DNA from: Pseudomonas sp. CAN1
GTDB taxonomy: Bacteria > Pseudomonadota > Gammaproteobacteria > Pseudomonadales > Pseudomonadaceae
Direction: 5' to 3'
DNA length: 39,260 bases
NCBI RefSeq assembly: GCF_030462585.1
Contig: NZ_JASMRU010000042.1
Span: 1 to 39,260, forward strand
This document shows positions 1-9,000 of this stretch, piece by piece. Positions within the stretch are counted from its first letter, which is position 1; the number at the start of each line of letters is the position of its first letter. A program made the position numbers and the translations under genes. Under the pieces are notes generated by a model. That model worked only from the letters and a program-made list of their open reading frames with translations. It searched no databases and was not told where the DNA came from.

Positions 1-213
1 GGTCGCGACGATCTTGTCGTAGCACTCCCAGTTGCGCGCGGCGCGGCCGATGCCGCCATACACCACCAGCTCCTTGGGGTTCTCGGCGACTTCCGGGTCG
101 AGGTTGTTCATCAGCATGCGCAGCGGCGCTTCGGTCAGCCAGCTCTTGGCATTCAATTGGGTGCCGCGCGGGGCACGGATTTCGACGTCGCGGTAACGGT
201 TGGTGGAACTCAT
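1..213 (-). CDS. hutU: Urocanate hydratase, N-terminal fragment (cut by window edge)
   Basis: The 71 visible residues begin [18 protein letters not shown] and continue through [20 protein letters not shown] and [13 protein letters not shown]. This is the conserved amino end of urocanase, the second enzyme of histidine catabolism (urocanate to imidazolonepropionate, NAD+-dependent, cytoplasmic). The start is the ATG at 211-213, with GAGGAAG five bases upstream. The rest of the gene lies beyond base 1. The histidine repressor gene hutC lies just upstream in the same orientation, and the 384-bp gap between them holds a sigma-54 promoter and operator-like sites, so hutU appears to be the first gene of its own regulated unit. 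Confidence 0.95.
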   Translation of the reverse strand, partial: MSSTNRYRDVEIRAPRGTQLNAKSWLTEAPLRMLMNNLDPEVAENPKELVVYGGIGRAARNWECYDKIVAT

Positions 214-315
214 CGGGTCTTCCTCGTTGCGGATGGCGGCGCCACGGATTTGCCGGAAGCCATCCCGGCGTGGCGGAAACTGGTGGCAGAGGACCCCTTG
301 GTCACCTGCTGTCAC

Positions 316-329
316 CTGATATGTATATG
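316..329. promoter_or_regulatory. Possible second HutC half-operator
   Basis: CTGATATGTATATG matches 10 of 14 positions of the Pseudomonas HutC operator as I recall it (CTTGTATGTACAAG), including the central TATGTA. It lies 26 bp closer to hutU than the better site at 342-355. It is a weaker candidate and would sit in the 5' leader of the hutU transcript. Confidence 0.35.
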
Positions 330-341
330 GCCTTATATCAT

Positions 342-355
342 CCTGTATATACAAG
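342..355. promoter_or_regulatory. HutC operator in the hutU promoter
   Basis: CCTGTATATACAAG matches 12 of 14 positions of the palindromic HutC operator known from P. putida/P. fluorescens (recalled as CTTGTATGTACAAG). It covers the expected transcription start of the sigma-54 promoter at 360-375, whose -12 GC is at 361-362. HutC bound here would block hutU transcription until urocanate is present. Confidence 0.7.
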
Positions 356-359
356 CTAA

Positions 360-375
360 TGCAAAGTGAAGGCCA
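360..375 (-). promoter_or_regulatory. Sigma-54 promoter for hutU
   Basis: On the minus strand the sequence reads TGGCCTTCACTTTGCA. It has the invariant GG and GC elements separated by exactly 10 bases and retains the TGGC and TTGCA blocks of the -24/-12 consensus. The hutU start codon is about 135 bp downstream. In other pseudomonads hut transcription is sigma-54 dependent and activated by CbrB, which fits this arrangement. Confidence 0.65.
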
Positions 376-520
376 GAACCTGCCGGCGCATCGCGTGGGC
401 CATCCGAGAAAGGGAATAAGGTCTTTTATTTCAAATAGATAAAATTTCCGCGAACGGTTCGGAAGGAAGCGTCACGGCGTGCCGACTACGAACGAACCGG
501 CGGAAGGAAAAGGTGAAAAA

Positions 521-547
521 GTAACAGCGTGGTGCGCGAAGGTAACA
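521..547 (-). promoter_or_regulatory. CbrB-like enhancer half-sites
   Basis: TGTTAC occurs twice on the minus strand, at 521-526 and 542-547, 21 bp (two helical turns) apart. That is about 160-185 bp upstream of the sigma-54 promoter, a normal distance for an enhancer-binding protein. TGTTAC/GTAACA is the half-site usually given for CbrB, but here the two copies are direct rather than inverted, so the assignment is tentative. Confidence 0.4.
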
Positions 548-597
548 AAGCGGTGCAGCCGGAGCGGAAAATCCGCCCCGCCAGGACGAAGGAAAAG

Positions 598-1341
598 CTA
601 TTGCCCGAAGCGGCCTTCGAGACGATAGCGCGACCCCGGATAGACCAGGCGCGCGGCCCCCACCTGCCCCTTCGCCGACCAGGTACGCCGGCGAATCAGC
701 AGGCAGGCATCGCCACGCTTGATGCGCAGCAGCTTGCAGTCCGCGGCCTCGGCATTGATCGCCTCGACCACGTGCTCGCCTTCGGTCAGCGGCGCCAGCT
801 GGATCAGGTAGGCATAGGGCGTGATGCGGGTGAAGTCCTGCTGCAGGTACTCCGGCGCCACTTCGGCGTTGACGAAGCGCTCCTCCAGCTGCACCGGCAC
901 CTCGTTCTCGTAGTGCACCACCACCGAGTGGAAGATGCGGCTGACGTTCTCCAGATCGAATGGCATCGCCAGCTGCGCGCCGTCGGCGAGCGGTTCGAGC
1001 AGCACCACCTCACAACGATGCTCATGGCCACGGGCGGTGATTTCTTCGGCGATGTTGTGGATCTCGAAGAGCGCTGCGTGGCCCTTCTGCTCCGCCACGA
1101 ATGTGCCGACGCCTTGCAGGCGCACCAGCACACCCTCGATGGTCAGCTCGCGCAGGGCACGGTTGATGGTCATCCGACTCACCCCCAGCAGGGCGAACAG
1201 TTCGCTCTCCGAGGGCAGCTTGGAGTTGGGCTTCCACACGCCGTTGCGGATCTGCTGCAGGATGATTTCCTTGACCCGCGCATACAGGGGCGCCGGGGTT
1301 TCCAGCGCGAAGGCGGCCAGGGAGGAATGATCTTGTGACAC
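598..1341 (-). CDS. hutC: Histidine utilization repressor, GntR/HutC family
   Basis: This 247-residue regulator has an N-terminal winged helix-turn-helix of GntR type (LPSESELFALLGVSRMTINR followed by ALRELTIEGVLVRLQGVGTF, about residues 35-80) and a C-terminal UTRA ligand domain ending in YPGSRYRLEGRF. HutC senses urocanate and represses the hut genes. I place the start at the GTG at 1339-1341 because AGGAG lies six bases upstream and the length then fits the family (about 248 residues). A longer reading from 1392 adds a low-complexity proline/alanine extension with no ribosome-binding site. The gene is directly upstream of hutU, and its operator-like sites lie in the intervening gap. Confidence 0.9.
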   Translation of the reverse strand: MSQDHSSLAAFALETPAPLYARVKEIILQQIRNGVWKPNSKLPSESELFALLGVSRMTINRALRELTIEGVLVRLQGVGTFVAEQKGHAALFEIHNIAEEITARGHEHRCEVVLLEPLADGAQLAMPFDLENVSRIFHSVVVHYENEVPVQLEERFVNAEVAPEYLQQDFTRITPYAYLIQLAPLTEGEHVVEAINAEAADCKLLRIKRGDACLLIRRRTWSAKGQVGAARLVYPGSRYRLEGRFGQ

Positions 1342-1458
1342 GGCAGCTCCTGAATCGGCGGGTGGCGGGCTAGGCGCCAGTTTACCCGCCACCGTGTCTG
1401 CCGCCTACGCGCGGTAGCCGCGAAGCCGAATCACCGGCTACAGGAGTGCAGCGTCTGC

Positions 1459-1522
1459 AGGGCGCATGACGCGCCAGCGTTATCCGCCAGCCGAATAACC
1501 TGTTCCAGGTTATTCGCCCTAC
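1459..1522. repeat. Dispersed palindromic repeat, ATAACCTG family
   Basis: The core is an 11-bp perfect hairpin: CGAATAACCTG at 1492-1502, loop TTC, CAGGTTATTCG at 1506-1516, followed by CCCTAC. A related imperfect unit (GACGC...GCGTTATCCGCC) precedes it. The same paired arrangement recurs near 26177 and 27653, so this is a dispersed intergenic family. Confidence 0.75.
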
Positions 1523-1555
1523 AGTCTGATGACCGGCCCGAGCACAGAACCCTCC

Positions 1556-1626
1556 TGTAGGAGCGAGCTTGCTCGCGAACAGCCTCCGCTGCGGGGACCG
1601 GGTTCGCGAGCAAGCTCGCTCCTACA
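1556..1626. repeat. REP pair (GTAGGAGCGAGC type)
   Basis: A perfect 25-bp inverted repeat (arms 1556-1580 and 1602-1626, beginning TGTAGGAGCGAGCTTG) flanks a 21-bp spacer. This is the common Pseudomonas REP/REPIN form, mobilised elsewhere in such genomes by RAYT transposases. It lies between hutC and the end of recJ and, with the preceding palindrome, fills the 309-bp gap. Confidence 0.85.
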
Positions 1627-1650
1627 AAAAGCAGGTCAGCGCCAGTCGGC

Positions 1651-3366
1651 TCAACGCGGGGCGATATGCGCCACCATCAACTGCACCGTCTCGTTGCCGC
1701 GGAACTCGTTGACGTCCAGCTTGTAGGCCACTTCCGCCCAGCGCACGGTGGGGTTGGGCCAGATTTCGCGGTCGATGTTGAAGGCGATGGCGTCCAGTTG
1801 CAGCGAGCCGCATTCGGTCTTCAGCACCAGCTTCAGGTGACGCTCGCCGACCACGCGCTGCTGGACGATCTGGAAGATGCCGTGGAACAGCGGCTCGGGG
1901 AAATGCTGGCCCCAGGGCCCGGCCTGGCGCAGGGCGCGGGCCAGCTCCAGATGGAACTCCTCGGCGCCGAGCTGGCCGTCGGAGAGCAGGCGGCCGGTGA
2001 GGTCCTCTTCGTCCAGCTGGCGGCGCACTTCGGCATCGAAGGCGGCGGCGAAGGCGCCGAAGTTCTCCTGCGGCAGCGACAGGCCGGCGGCCATGGCGTG
2101 GCCGCCGAACTTGCTGATCAGCCCGGAGTGGCGCGCCGCCACGGCGTCCAGCGCATCGCGGATATGGAAGCCCGGCACCGACCGCGCCGAGCCCTTGAGC
2201 GTGCCGTCGCCGGCATCGGCGAAGGCGATGGTCGGGCGGTGGTAACGCTCCTTCAGGCGCGAGGCGAGGATGCCGATCACGCCCTGGTGCCATTCCGGGT
2301 CGAACAGGCAGAGGCCGAAGGGCATCTCCTCCACCGGCAGTTCCTTCAGCTGGGCCAGCGCCTCGCGCTGCATGCCCTGCTCGATGGCCTTGCGGTCCTG
2401 GTTGAGCTGGTCGAGCTGCACCGCCATGTCGCGGGCAACGGCCTCGTCCTCGCAGAGCAGCAGCTCGATCCCCAGGGACATGTCGTCCAGGCGGCCGGCA
2501 GCGTTCAGGCGCGGGCCGAGGATGAAGCCGAGGTCCGTGGAGGTGATCCGCCGGCAATCGCGCCCGGCGACTTCCAGCAGCGCACGCAGGCCCGGACGGG
2601 CGCGGCCGGCGCGGATGCGCGCGAGGCCCTGGTGCACCAGGATGCGGTTGTTGGCGTCCAGCGGCACCACGTCGGCGACGCTGCCCAGGGACACCAGGTC
2701 GAGCAGTTCGGCGAGGTTCGGCTCGGCGATGCCGCGCGCCGCGAACCAGCCGCGCTCACGCAGGCGGGCGCGCAGGGCAAGCATCACATAGAAGATCACG
2801 CCAACGCCGGCCATGGCCTTGCTGGGGAAGTCGCAGCCGGGCTGGTTCGGGTTGACGATGGCGTCGGCGGCGGGCAGTTCCGCCCCCGGCAGGTGGTGGT
2901 CGGTGACCAGCACGCGCAGGCCGGCGGCCTTGGCGGCGGCAACGCCGTCGATGCTGGAGATGCCGTTGTCCACGGTGACCAGCAGTTCCGGGCCCTTCTC
3001 CAGCGCCACGGCGACGATTTCCGGGGTCAGGCCGTAGCCGTACTCGAAGCGGTTGGGCACCAGGTAGTCGACCCAGGCGGCGCCGAGCATGCGCAGCGCC
3101 AGCACACCGACGGTACTGGCGGTGGCGCCGTCGGCATCGAAGTCGCCGACGTAGAGAATCCGCTGGCCCTTCTCCAGCGCATCGACCAGCAGTTCCACCG
3201 CCGCATCCACGCCCTTGAGCTGCTGGTACGGGATCAGCCGCGCCAGGCCCTTGTCCAGCTCGTCGGCGCTCTGCACGCCACGGGCGGCGTAGAGGCGGGT
3301 CAGCAGCGGCGGCAGGTCGCCCAGGTTGGGCAGGGTGGGCGGGAGGGGACGGGCTTCGATGCGCAT
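1651..3366 (-). CDS. recJ: Single-stranded-DNA-specific 5'-3' exonuclease RecJ
   Basis: The product has 571 residues, against 577 in E. coli. It carries the DHH phosphoesterase motifs of RecJ: VGDFDADGATAS (about residue 75), VTVDNGIS, and TDHHLPG (about residue 154), which bind the catalytic Mn2+ ions. The DHHA1 nucleic-acid-binding segment follows with GGHAMAAGLSL (about residue 420), then an OB-fold tail. RecJ trims 5' ends in RecF-pathway recombination and in mismatch and base-excision repair. The yaeQ gene ends 67 bp upstream in the same orientation, and the two are probably co-transcribed. Confidence 0.97.
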   Translation of the reverse strand: MRIEARPLPPTLPNLGDLPPLLTRLYAARGVQSADELDKGLARLIPYQQLKGVDAAVELLVDALEKGQRILYVGDFDADGATASTVGVLALRMLGAAWVDYLVPNRFEYGYGLTPEIVAVALEKGPELLVTVDNGISSIDGVAAAKAAGLRVLVTDHHLPGAELPAADAIVNPNQPGCDFPSKAMAGVGVIFYVMLALRARLRERGWFAARGIAEPNLAELLDLVSLGSVADVVPLDANNRILVHQGLARIRAGRARPGLRALLEVAGRDCRRITSTDLGFILGPRLNAAGRLDDMSLGIELLLCEDEAVARDMAVQLDQLNQDRKAIEQGMQREALAQLKELPVEEMPFGLCLFDPEWHQGVIGILASRLKERYHRPTIAFADAGDGTLKGSARSVPGFHIRDALDAVAARHSGLISKFGGHAMAAGLSLPQENFGAFAAAFDAEVRRQLDEEDLTGRLLSDGQLGAEEFHLELARALRQAGPWGQHFPEPLFHGIFQIVQQRVVGERHLKLVLKTECGSLQLDAIAFNIDREIWPNPTVRWAEVAYKLDVNEFRGNETVQLMVAHIAPR

Positions 3367-3433
3367 GGGTGTTCCAGTCGATTCAGTCAGGCGCCGATCC
3401 CGGCGCCCTGGTTACAGCAGGTATTGCGGGCTG

Positions 3434-3973
3434 TTAACGCTCGCCCATCAGCCATTCGACCTGCAGCTCGTGCTGGCCGCGCTCGTCGGTGACGAAGATG
3501 GTCCCTTCGCTGATCATCACGGTCCAGTTGATCGAGCGCGGCAGGTCGCGGGAGATTTCCTCCAGCGGCTCCTGGGGCACGGCAACGACGTTGAGGTTTT
3601 TCAGGTGGCGCACGCTGTCGAGCACCTTGGTGGTCCACACGCGCAGGTTGCCGTAGGCGACCAGGGTCAGCTTCTCGCAGCGGCGCGAGCACCAGGTCAG
3701 GCGGTCGGCGTCGGGCTGGCCGACTTCGATCCAGTGGAGTACGCGGTCGTCCAGGCTCTTTTCCCACAGCGAGGGTTCTTCCACGTCCGACAGGCCGCGG
3801 CCGAAGGCCAGCTGCTCGTTGTACCAGATGACGTAGGCGAGCAGGCGCACCGCCAGGCGCTCCTCGGTTTCCGAGGGGTGACGGGCGACGGTGAAGCGCA
3901 GGGTCTCGTAGACCCCACGGTCGAGGTCGGTCAGGCTGATATCGGCTTTGTAGGGCGTGGCGGACAGGGCCAT
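3434..3973 (-). CDS. yaeQ: YaeQ family protein
   Basis: The 179-residue product begins MALSATPYKADISLTDLDRG and ends VEWLMGER, matching YaeQ (181 residues in E. coli). YaeQ has a PD-(D/E)XK nuclease-like fold and an uncertain role; it was first noted as a multicopy compensator of RfaH loss. Typical family segments are the RHPSETEERLAVRLLAYV helix and the IEVGQPDADRLTW core. I take the ATG at 3971-3973. The reading frame stays open further upstream, but that extension overlaps the cyclase gene in another frame and has shadow-like composition. The gene lies 61 bp after the cyclase and 67 bp before recJ. Confidence 0.92.
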   Translation of the reverse strand: MALSATPYKADISLTDLDRGVYETLRFTVARHPSETEERLAVRLLAYVIWYNEQLAFGRGLSDVEEPSLWEKSLDDRVLHWIEVGQPDADRLTWCSRRCEKLTLVAYGNLRVWTTKVLDSVRHLKNLNVVAVPQEPLEEISRDLPRSINWTVMISEGTIFVTDERGQHELQVEWLMGER

Positions 3974-4034
3974 GGGGGTTCCCGGCGAATTTTCGAAGGC
4001 GGCAAGTCTACCGCGAAAGCACCGGCTCGGCTGA

Positions 4035-5213
4035 TCAACTGCGCGGACGTCGGTCGGTTCCCGGCTCCGGCGCGGCCAGTTCGATGCGGTTGCGCCCCTT
4101 GGCCTTGGCGGCGTAGAGCGCCTGGTCGGCCAGCGACAGCAGGCGCAGCAGGTCGTGCCCGGCCTCGCGGGTGGTAGCGATGCCGATGCTGACGCTGAGT
4201 TGGCCCTCGGCCATGAACGGCAGTTCGGCGAATTCGCGGCGCACCCGCTCGGCCACCTGGCAGGCGCCCTCGGTGTCGGCGGCCACCAGCAGGCAGGCGA
4301 ATTCCTCGCCGCCGATGCGGGCAAACTGATCGTGCTTGCGCATCCGCGAGGCGGTGATGCGGCTGAACTCCACCAGCACGCGGTCGCCGGCAGGATGGCC
4401 GAAGGAATCGTTGAGGCGTTTGAAGTTGTCCAGGTCGCAGAGCAGCAGCGAAGCCTGCTCACCGCGCTCGGCACACAGGCGCAACAGGCGCTCGCCGGTT
4501 TCCATGAAGGCGCGGCGGTTGCCCACGCCGGTCAGCGGGTCGCTCAGGGCGGCGCTGCGGAACTGCAGTTCGGCGCGCTCCTTGACCATCGCCAGGGTGG
4601 CGAAGGCGATACCGATGGCGAACAGCATGGTCTCGAAGACCATGAAGGTGAAGAAGGTCGAGCCGGCGCCGTTGTTGCCCACGCTCTGGAACGGCATGCC
4701 ACGGTCCACCACCAGGCGCACGCCGTAGACGAGGGTATGGAAGATCAGCAGCGCCAGGGTCGGGCGCAGTTCCACTTCCAGCTTGAGGCGGCTGCGCCAG
4801 AGTTCGGCAAGGGACGCCAGGCAATAGGCGATGGTGATCGCGGTGCTGACCAGCACCCGCGCCGCCAGCGACTCATAGAAGGCCGGGACCAGGCAGAGCA
4901 CCGCCCAGAACGCCGCGCCCGCGCCGATCAGCGGCCAGTTCGGCTTGCGCCCGGCGAACACCCGCATGGCCGTCCAGGTCAGCGCCGAGCACAGGTGCAG
5001 GACGACGTTGCCGAGCAGGATCGCCACCCAGTCGATGCCCATGCCGCGCAAGGTGGCAAGGAAGGTGCCGATGGCACCCAGCAGCAGCGCGGCGCTCATG
5101 TAGCCCAGGGTGGGATCGCGGCGGCCGCTGTGCCAGGCGAAGGCCATCAGCACACCGACCAGGGTCAGTACATAGAGGTCGACGACAACCAGCGTCGGCA
5201 AATGCAACGTCAT
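4035..5213 (-). CDS. Membrane-anchored GGDEF diguanylate cyclase
   Basis: The 392-residue protein has about six N-terminal hydrophobic segments (residues 5-220) followed by a GGDEF domain. The active-site signature is present as GGEEF (in FARIGGEEFACLL), and an inhibitory I-site, RKHD, stands exactly five residues before it. The enzyme should therefore make cyclic di-GMP and be product-inhibited. The sensor part resembles no named input domain that I recognise. The ATG at 5211-5213 is chosen because GAGGGGG lies just upstream; ten codons of an in-frame extension before it are less likely. It is transcribed in the same direction as the membrane-stress operon, 248 bp after the rhomboid gene, a gap in which I see no clear terminator. 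Confidence 0.9.
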   Translation of the reverse strand: MTLHLPTLVVVDLYVLTLVGVLMAFAWHSGRRDPTLGYMSAALLLGAIGTFLATLRGMGIDWVAILLGNVVLHLCSALTWTAMRVFAGRKPNWPLIGAGAAFWAVLCLVPAFYESLAARVLVSTAITIAYCLASLAELWRSRLKLEVELRPTLALLIFHTLVYGVRLVVDRGMPFQSVGNNGAGSTFFTFMVFETMLFAIGIAFATLAMVKERAELQFRSAALSDPLTGVGNRRAFMETGERLLRLCAERGEQASLLLCDLDNFKRLNDSFGHPAGDRVLVEFSRITASRMRKHDQFARIGGEEFACLLVAADTEGACQVAERVRREFAELPFMAEGQLSVSIGIATTREAGHDLLRLLSLADQALYAAKAKGRNRIELAAPEPGTDRRPRS

Positions 5214-5461
5214 GCAGCCCCCTCGCCACCCGCCTGCGCGCATTCGCCGAGGAATGCCGCCAGAGCTACGGGCTGTGTGGAAGAGGACAAACGCATCAGG
5301 GTTTACCTGCCCGAAACCGGGCGAGCTGAAGTAGGAAGCATCTGAATGTAGCTACTCTACGCGCGCTCAGGGTCGGCGCAAAGCACCTCTGGCGGATGCC
5401 TGCCCGGCGGCTGAAGCCCCCTGCCCGCCTGCAGCCCGGAGACGCTGCGGACTCGCTGGCG

Positions 5462-6013
5462 TCAGGCCGGACGACGGGGCCTGCTCAGGTAGGCATACAA
5501 CCCGCCGCAGAAGGCGCCCGCCAGGTGGTACTCGAAGGAAACGCCATCACGCGGCAGCAGGCCGAACAACCAGCCGCCGTAATAGAACAGCACCAGCGCC
5601 GCCACCAGCAGGTTCAGCCAGCTGCGCTGGAACCACGCCTGCACCAGCAGCAGCGCCCAGAGCCCGAACAGCCAGCCGCTGGCGCCGACGTGCAGCGCCG
5701 GGCGACCGACCAGCCAGACCAGCAGGCCGCTGCCAACAATGATGCAGGCGCTGGCGACAAGAAACGCGCGGATGCTGCCCAGCATCGCCAGCCAGCCGAG
5801 CACCAGCAGGCCCGGCAGGTTGCTCGCCAGGTGCGCCCAGCTGCCGTGCAGCCAGGGCGCCAGCAGAACCCCCAGCAGGCCGCTCAGGTGCCGCGGCAGC
5901 AAACCCCAGGCATTGAGCGCCTGCCCGCTCAGGCTGTTCAACACCTGTAGCAGGATCATCAGCCCGGCGATGACGGCCAGCAGCTTGAGACGCTGGCCAA
6001 CCCAGCGACTCAC
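5462..6013 (-). CDS. Rhomboid-family intramembrane serine protease
   Basis: This is a 183-residue polytopic membrane protein with the rhomboid signature: H56 and H61 with N65 in HGSWAHLASN (TM2), the nucleophile S112 in GASG (TM4), and the partner H163 in EYHLAGAFCGG (TM6). Both dyad residues are present, so it is probably an active protease that cuts transmembrane helices. Its GTG start (6011-6013) overlaps the TGA of the large ATPase gene in a GTGA quartet. It has no Shine-Dalgarno sequence of its own, so it should be translated by coupling. This ties it to the PspA/flotillin operon. The substrate is unknown. Confidence 0.88.
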   Translation of the reverse strand: MSRWVGQRLKLLAVIAGLMILLQVLNSLSGQALNAWGLLPRHLSGLLGVLLAPWLHGSWAHLASNLPGLLVLGWLAMLGSIRAFLVASACIIVGSGLLVWLVGRPALHVGASGWLFGLWALLLVQAWFQRSWLNLLVAALVLFYYGGWLFGLLPRDGVSFEYHLAGAFCGGLYAYLSRPRRPA

Positions 6014-9000
6014 GCCGGGTCGCTACCCGGCGCGGGAGCGGCGGGCGCGCCGAGCATTTCGCCAAGCTGGTTGAGGCGGCTGGAGATGTCGCTGATGCGG
6101 TGATGGGTGCGCAGGTCGACGTCGATCTTCTTGTCCATCACCTTGATCAGCGGCAGCACGCCGTTCTCCAGGCTGGCGGCCAGCCCTTCGAGCACTTCGC
6201 GCACGCCCTGCTGGGCCGGGGCGACCACTTCGATCTCCAGGTTGGCCGGTTTCTGCACCAGCTTCTCCAGCCCGGCCAGCAGTTCCTCCCAGGGCAGTTG
6301 CCCGGTTGGCTGCGCCTCGGGTTGCCGTGCCAGGTTGCGCACGCCCTCCACCAGGTCGTTGAGCTGGGCCACCACGCGGGCGCCGGTGTCGGCATCGCTG
6401 CCGCCCATGGACTTGTTGCGCAGGAAGTCGCGCTTGATCTGCGCCCAGCGCTCCCCCTGCTCGGCGCTCTGGTTGCCGCGCAGCTCGGCCAGCTTGAGCA
6501 GGTTTTCCTCGGCGCCGGTAGTCAGCAGCTGGGATTCGCCCTGGTAGTGGTCGGCCAGCAGTTGCAGCAGTTCGGCGTCGTTCATCACCGCGGAGATCTT
6601 TTCCGCCATCTTGTTCATGTTGCGGTAGCTGCCCTGCAGCTTGAACGGCGGCTCGGTGCGGTAGTGGTCGGCCTGGGCGGCACTGGCGATGTACTGCTGG
6701 TTGACCTTGAGCACCACGTCGCGCACCTGCATCAGGCGCTGCAGGGTGGTGGTGATCTCGTTGACCTCGGCGCCGCTGTAGCTGTGGCTCAGCTCGTTGG
6801 CGGAGAAGGGTTTGCCCTCGGCCTTGGCGACGAAGCGGTAGACGTCGGCCATGTCGCGGGTGGCCAGCGGCGCCAGCACCGGGTTCGACGTCAGGCCGTT
6901 CTCGATGTAGCTCAGGGCGAAGGCTTCCTGCATGCCGCCCAGGGTGTCGCCGAGGTTATAGATGTCGGCGCGGTTGGCCAGCATGTCGGGGATCTTGAAG
7001 ACGTCGCCGGACTCGGTGTACGGGTTGCCGGACATCACTACGCAGAACTTCCTGCCGCGCATGTCGTAGGTCCGCGTGCGGCCTTTCCACACGCCCTCGA
7101 TGCGCCGCGTGCCGTCGCACAGCGAGATGAACTTCTGCAGGAATTCCGGATGGGTGTGCTGGATGTCGTCGACATACAGCATCACGTTGTTGCCCATCTC
7201 CAGCGCCAGGTTGAGCTTCTCCAGTTCCTGCCGCGAAGTGGCGTCCGGCGCCTGGGCCGGGTCCAGCGAGCGCACTTCGTGGCCCAGCGCCGGGCCGTTG
7301 ATCTTCATGAAGATCAGGCCGAGGCGGTGCGCCACGTATTCCATCAGCGTGGTCTTGCCGTAGCCGGGCGGCGAGATGAGCATCAGCAGGCCCATCAGGT
7401 CGGTGCGCTTGTTTTCCCCGGCGGTGCCCATCTGCTTGGCCAGGTTGTCGCCGATCACGCCCAGGTAGACATCGTTGATCAGCTTGTTGCGGACGAACGA
7501 GCTGAGCGGGCGCGGCTTGAATTCGGCCAGGCGCAGGGCCTCGCGCTCGCGACCGATGATGCCCTGGCGCAAAGCCTGGTAGCGCTGCAGGCCGGGCAGG
7601 AAGGCTTCGCGGTGCTGGCGCAGGCGCGCGGCGAAGTCATCCACTGCCAGCGACAGGCTGCGTTCCTGGATGCGCGGGTGCTCGCCCATCAGGTTGCTGA
7701 CGACGAAACGCAGGTCGACTTCGCTGACGCGCCGCGGGAAATCCTCGGCCAGCAGCGACAGCGCCACCGCTTCGGGCAGGTAGTCGGCGAAGCCGGCGTA
7801 CTCGCTCTCCGAGCACAGGCCGCGCAGCCAGTTGCCGGCCAGCGCCCATTGCGCCGCCGGGCGGCCCTGCAGGCGCGCCAGGGCCTGCTGGTAGTCGTCC
7901 CACATGCGCGCGCCCTGCAGGCGCAGCTTGAGCGCCTCCTGCAACTGCCGCGCGTATTTGCTGAAGGTGAACTCGATGCGCTCGGCGGCCAGTTCGCTGA
8001 CCAGGTATTCGGCGGCTTCCTGCACGTCGGCCGGCGCCAGCCCCAGGGGTTCGCTGGCCAGGAAGCGGTCCAGGGTGCCAGCGATCTCGCGCTGCAGGTC
8101 GAGCAGGCCGGCACGCTGGCCGAACAGCTGCTGGATGTGCCGGCTGGTGCGCGCACGCTCCGGCCACTGGGCCGGGCCTTCGACTTCGCGCTGGAGGTCC
8201 CAGTACAACGCGGCAACAGCGCGCGGTAGCGGCGCGTGGCTCAGCAGGCCGGCGCTTTCGCGCAGCGGCAGGAGCTGCGCGATGATGGCCGCGGCATCGT
8301 GGTCATGGATGCCCTTCTCGTAGCCTTCCCTGTAGCGCGGGGCGGCGAAGTCGCGGATCACCCGGCTCAGTTCCTCGGGCTGCTGGAGCAGTTGGCGCAG
8401 GCCATCGAGGCTGAGGTTCTCGCGGCCCTCGGCGGCCGCATCGAGTACCTGCCCGGCGAGGTATTCGGCGCGGTACAGCTGCTCCGACTCGGACTCCAGG
8501 GACACCTGCCAGAACGCCTTGAGCCCTTCCAGCTCGGCATCGCGCAGGGGTTCGAGGAACTCGGTGCCGGTGAGGTGCAGGTACAGTTCGTCGCCGCGCG
8601 GCATCAGCGTCAGGTCCAGCTCCTGGGTGTTGACGCTGAAGCGGTGGCGCGGGCCGAGGCGGATGACGTTGCCACCCTCCTCGAACAGTTCGGTCTTGTC
8701 GCGCAGCGCGCGCACCGCCTGATCGCGGGCGCCCTTCAGGCGCGCCTCGACGTCATCGGCCTTGACGCTGTCCTTGAGCTCACGCAGGCGCTGGGCCAGT
8801 TCGCGCAGCTTGAGGATCAGCGGGTCGGCGGCGAAGAAGGCGTTCAGCTCTTCCGCCTGGGCGAACTTCGCGGTGCGTCGGGCGAGGCTTTCGAGAATGC
8901 GCCGGGCGGCGTCCAGCAGGCCCTGGGCCTTGCGCTGGCGCTCGTCGAGCAGGGACTGCTTGTGCGCCTCGAAGGTTTCCAGCAGTTCCTCGCGCTTGGC

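Noticed and set aside
157-369. Plus-strand 70-codon open frame over the hutU start and promoter
   Set aside because: It runs antisense through the start of hutU and across the operator-like sites, with no ribosome-binding site or domain.
1666-3492. 608-codon plus-strand open frame opposite recJ
   Set aside because: It is a shadow frame; the opposite strand encodes all the RecJ motifs at normal length.
3974-4474. N-terminal extension of YaeQ by 167 codons
   Set aside because: The frame is open, but it overlaps the GGDEF gene out of frame, has Arg/Ser/Ala-rich shadow composition, and would double the normal YaeQ length.
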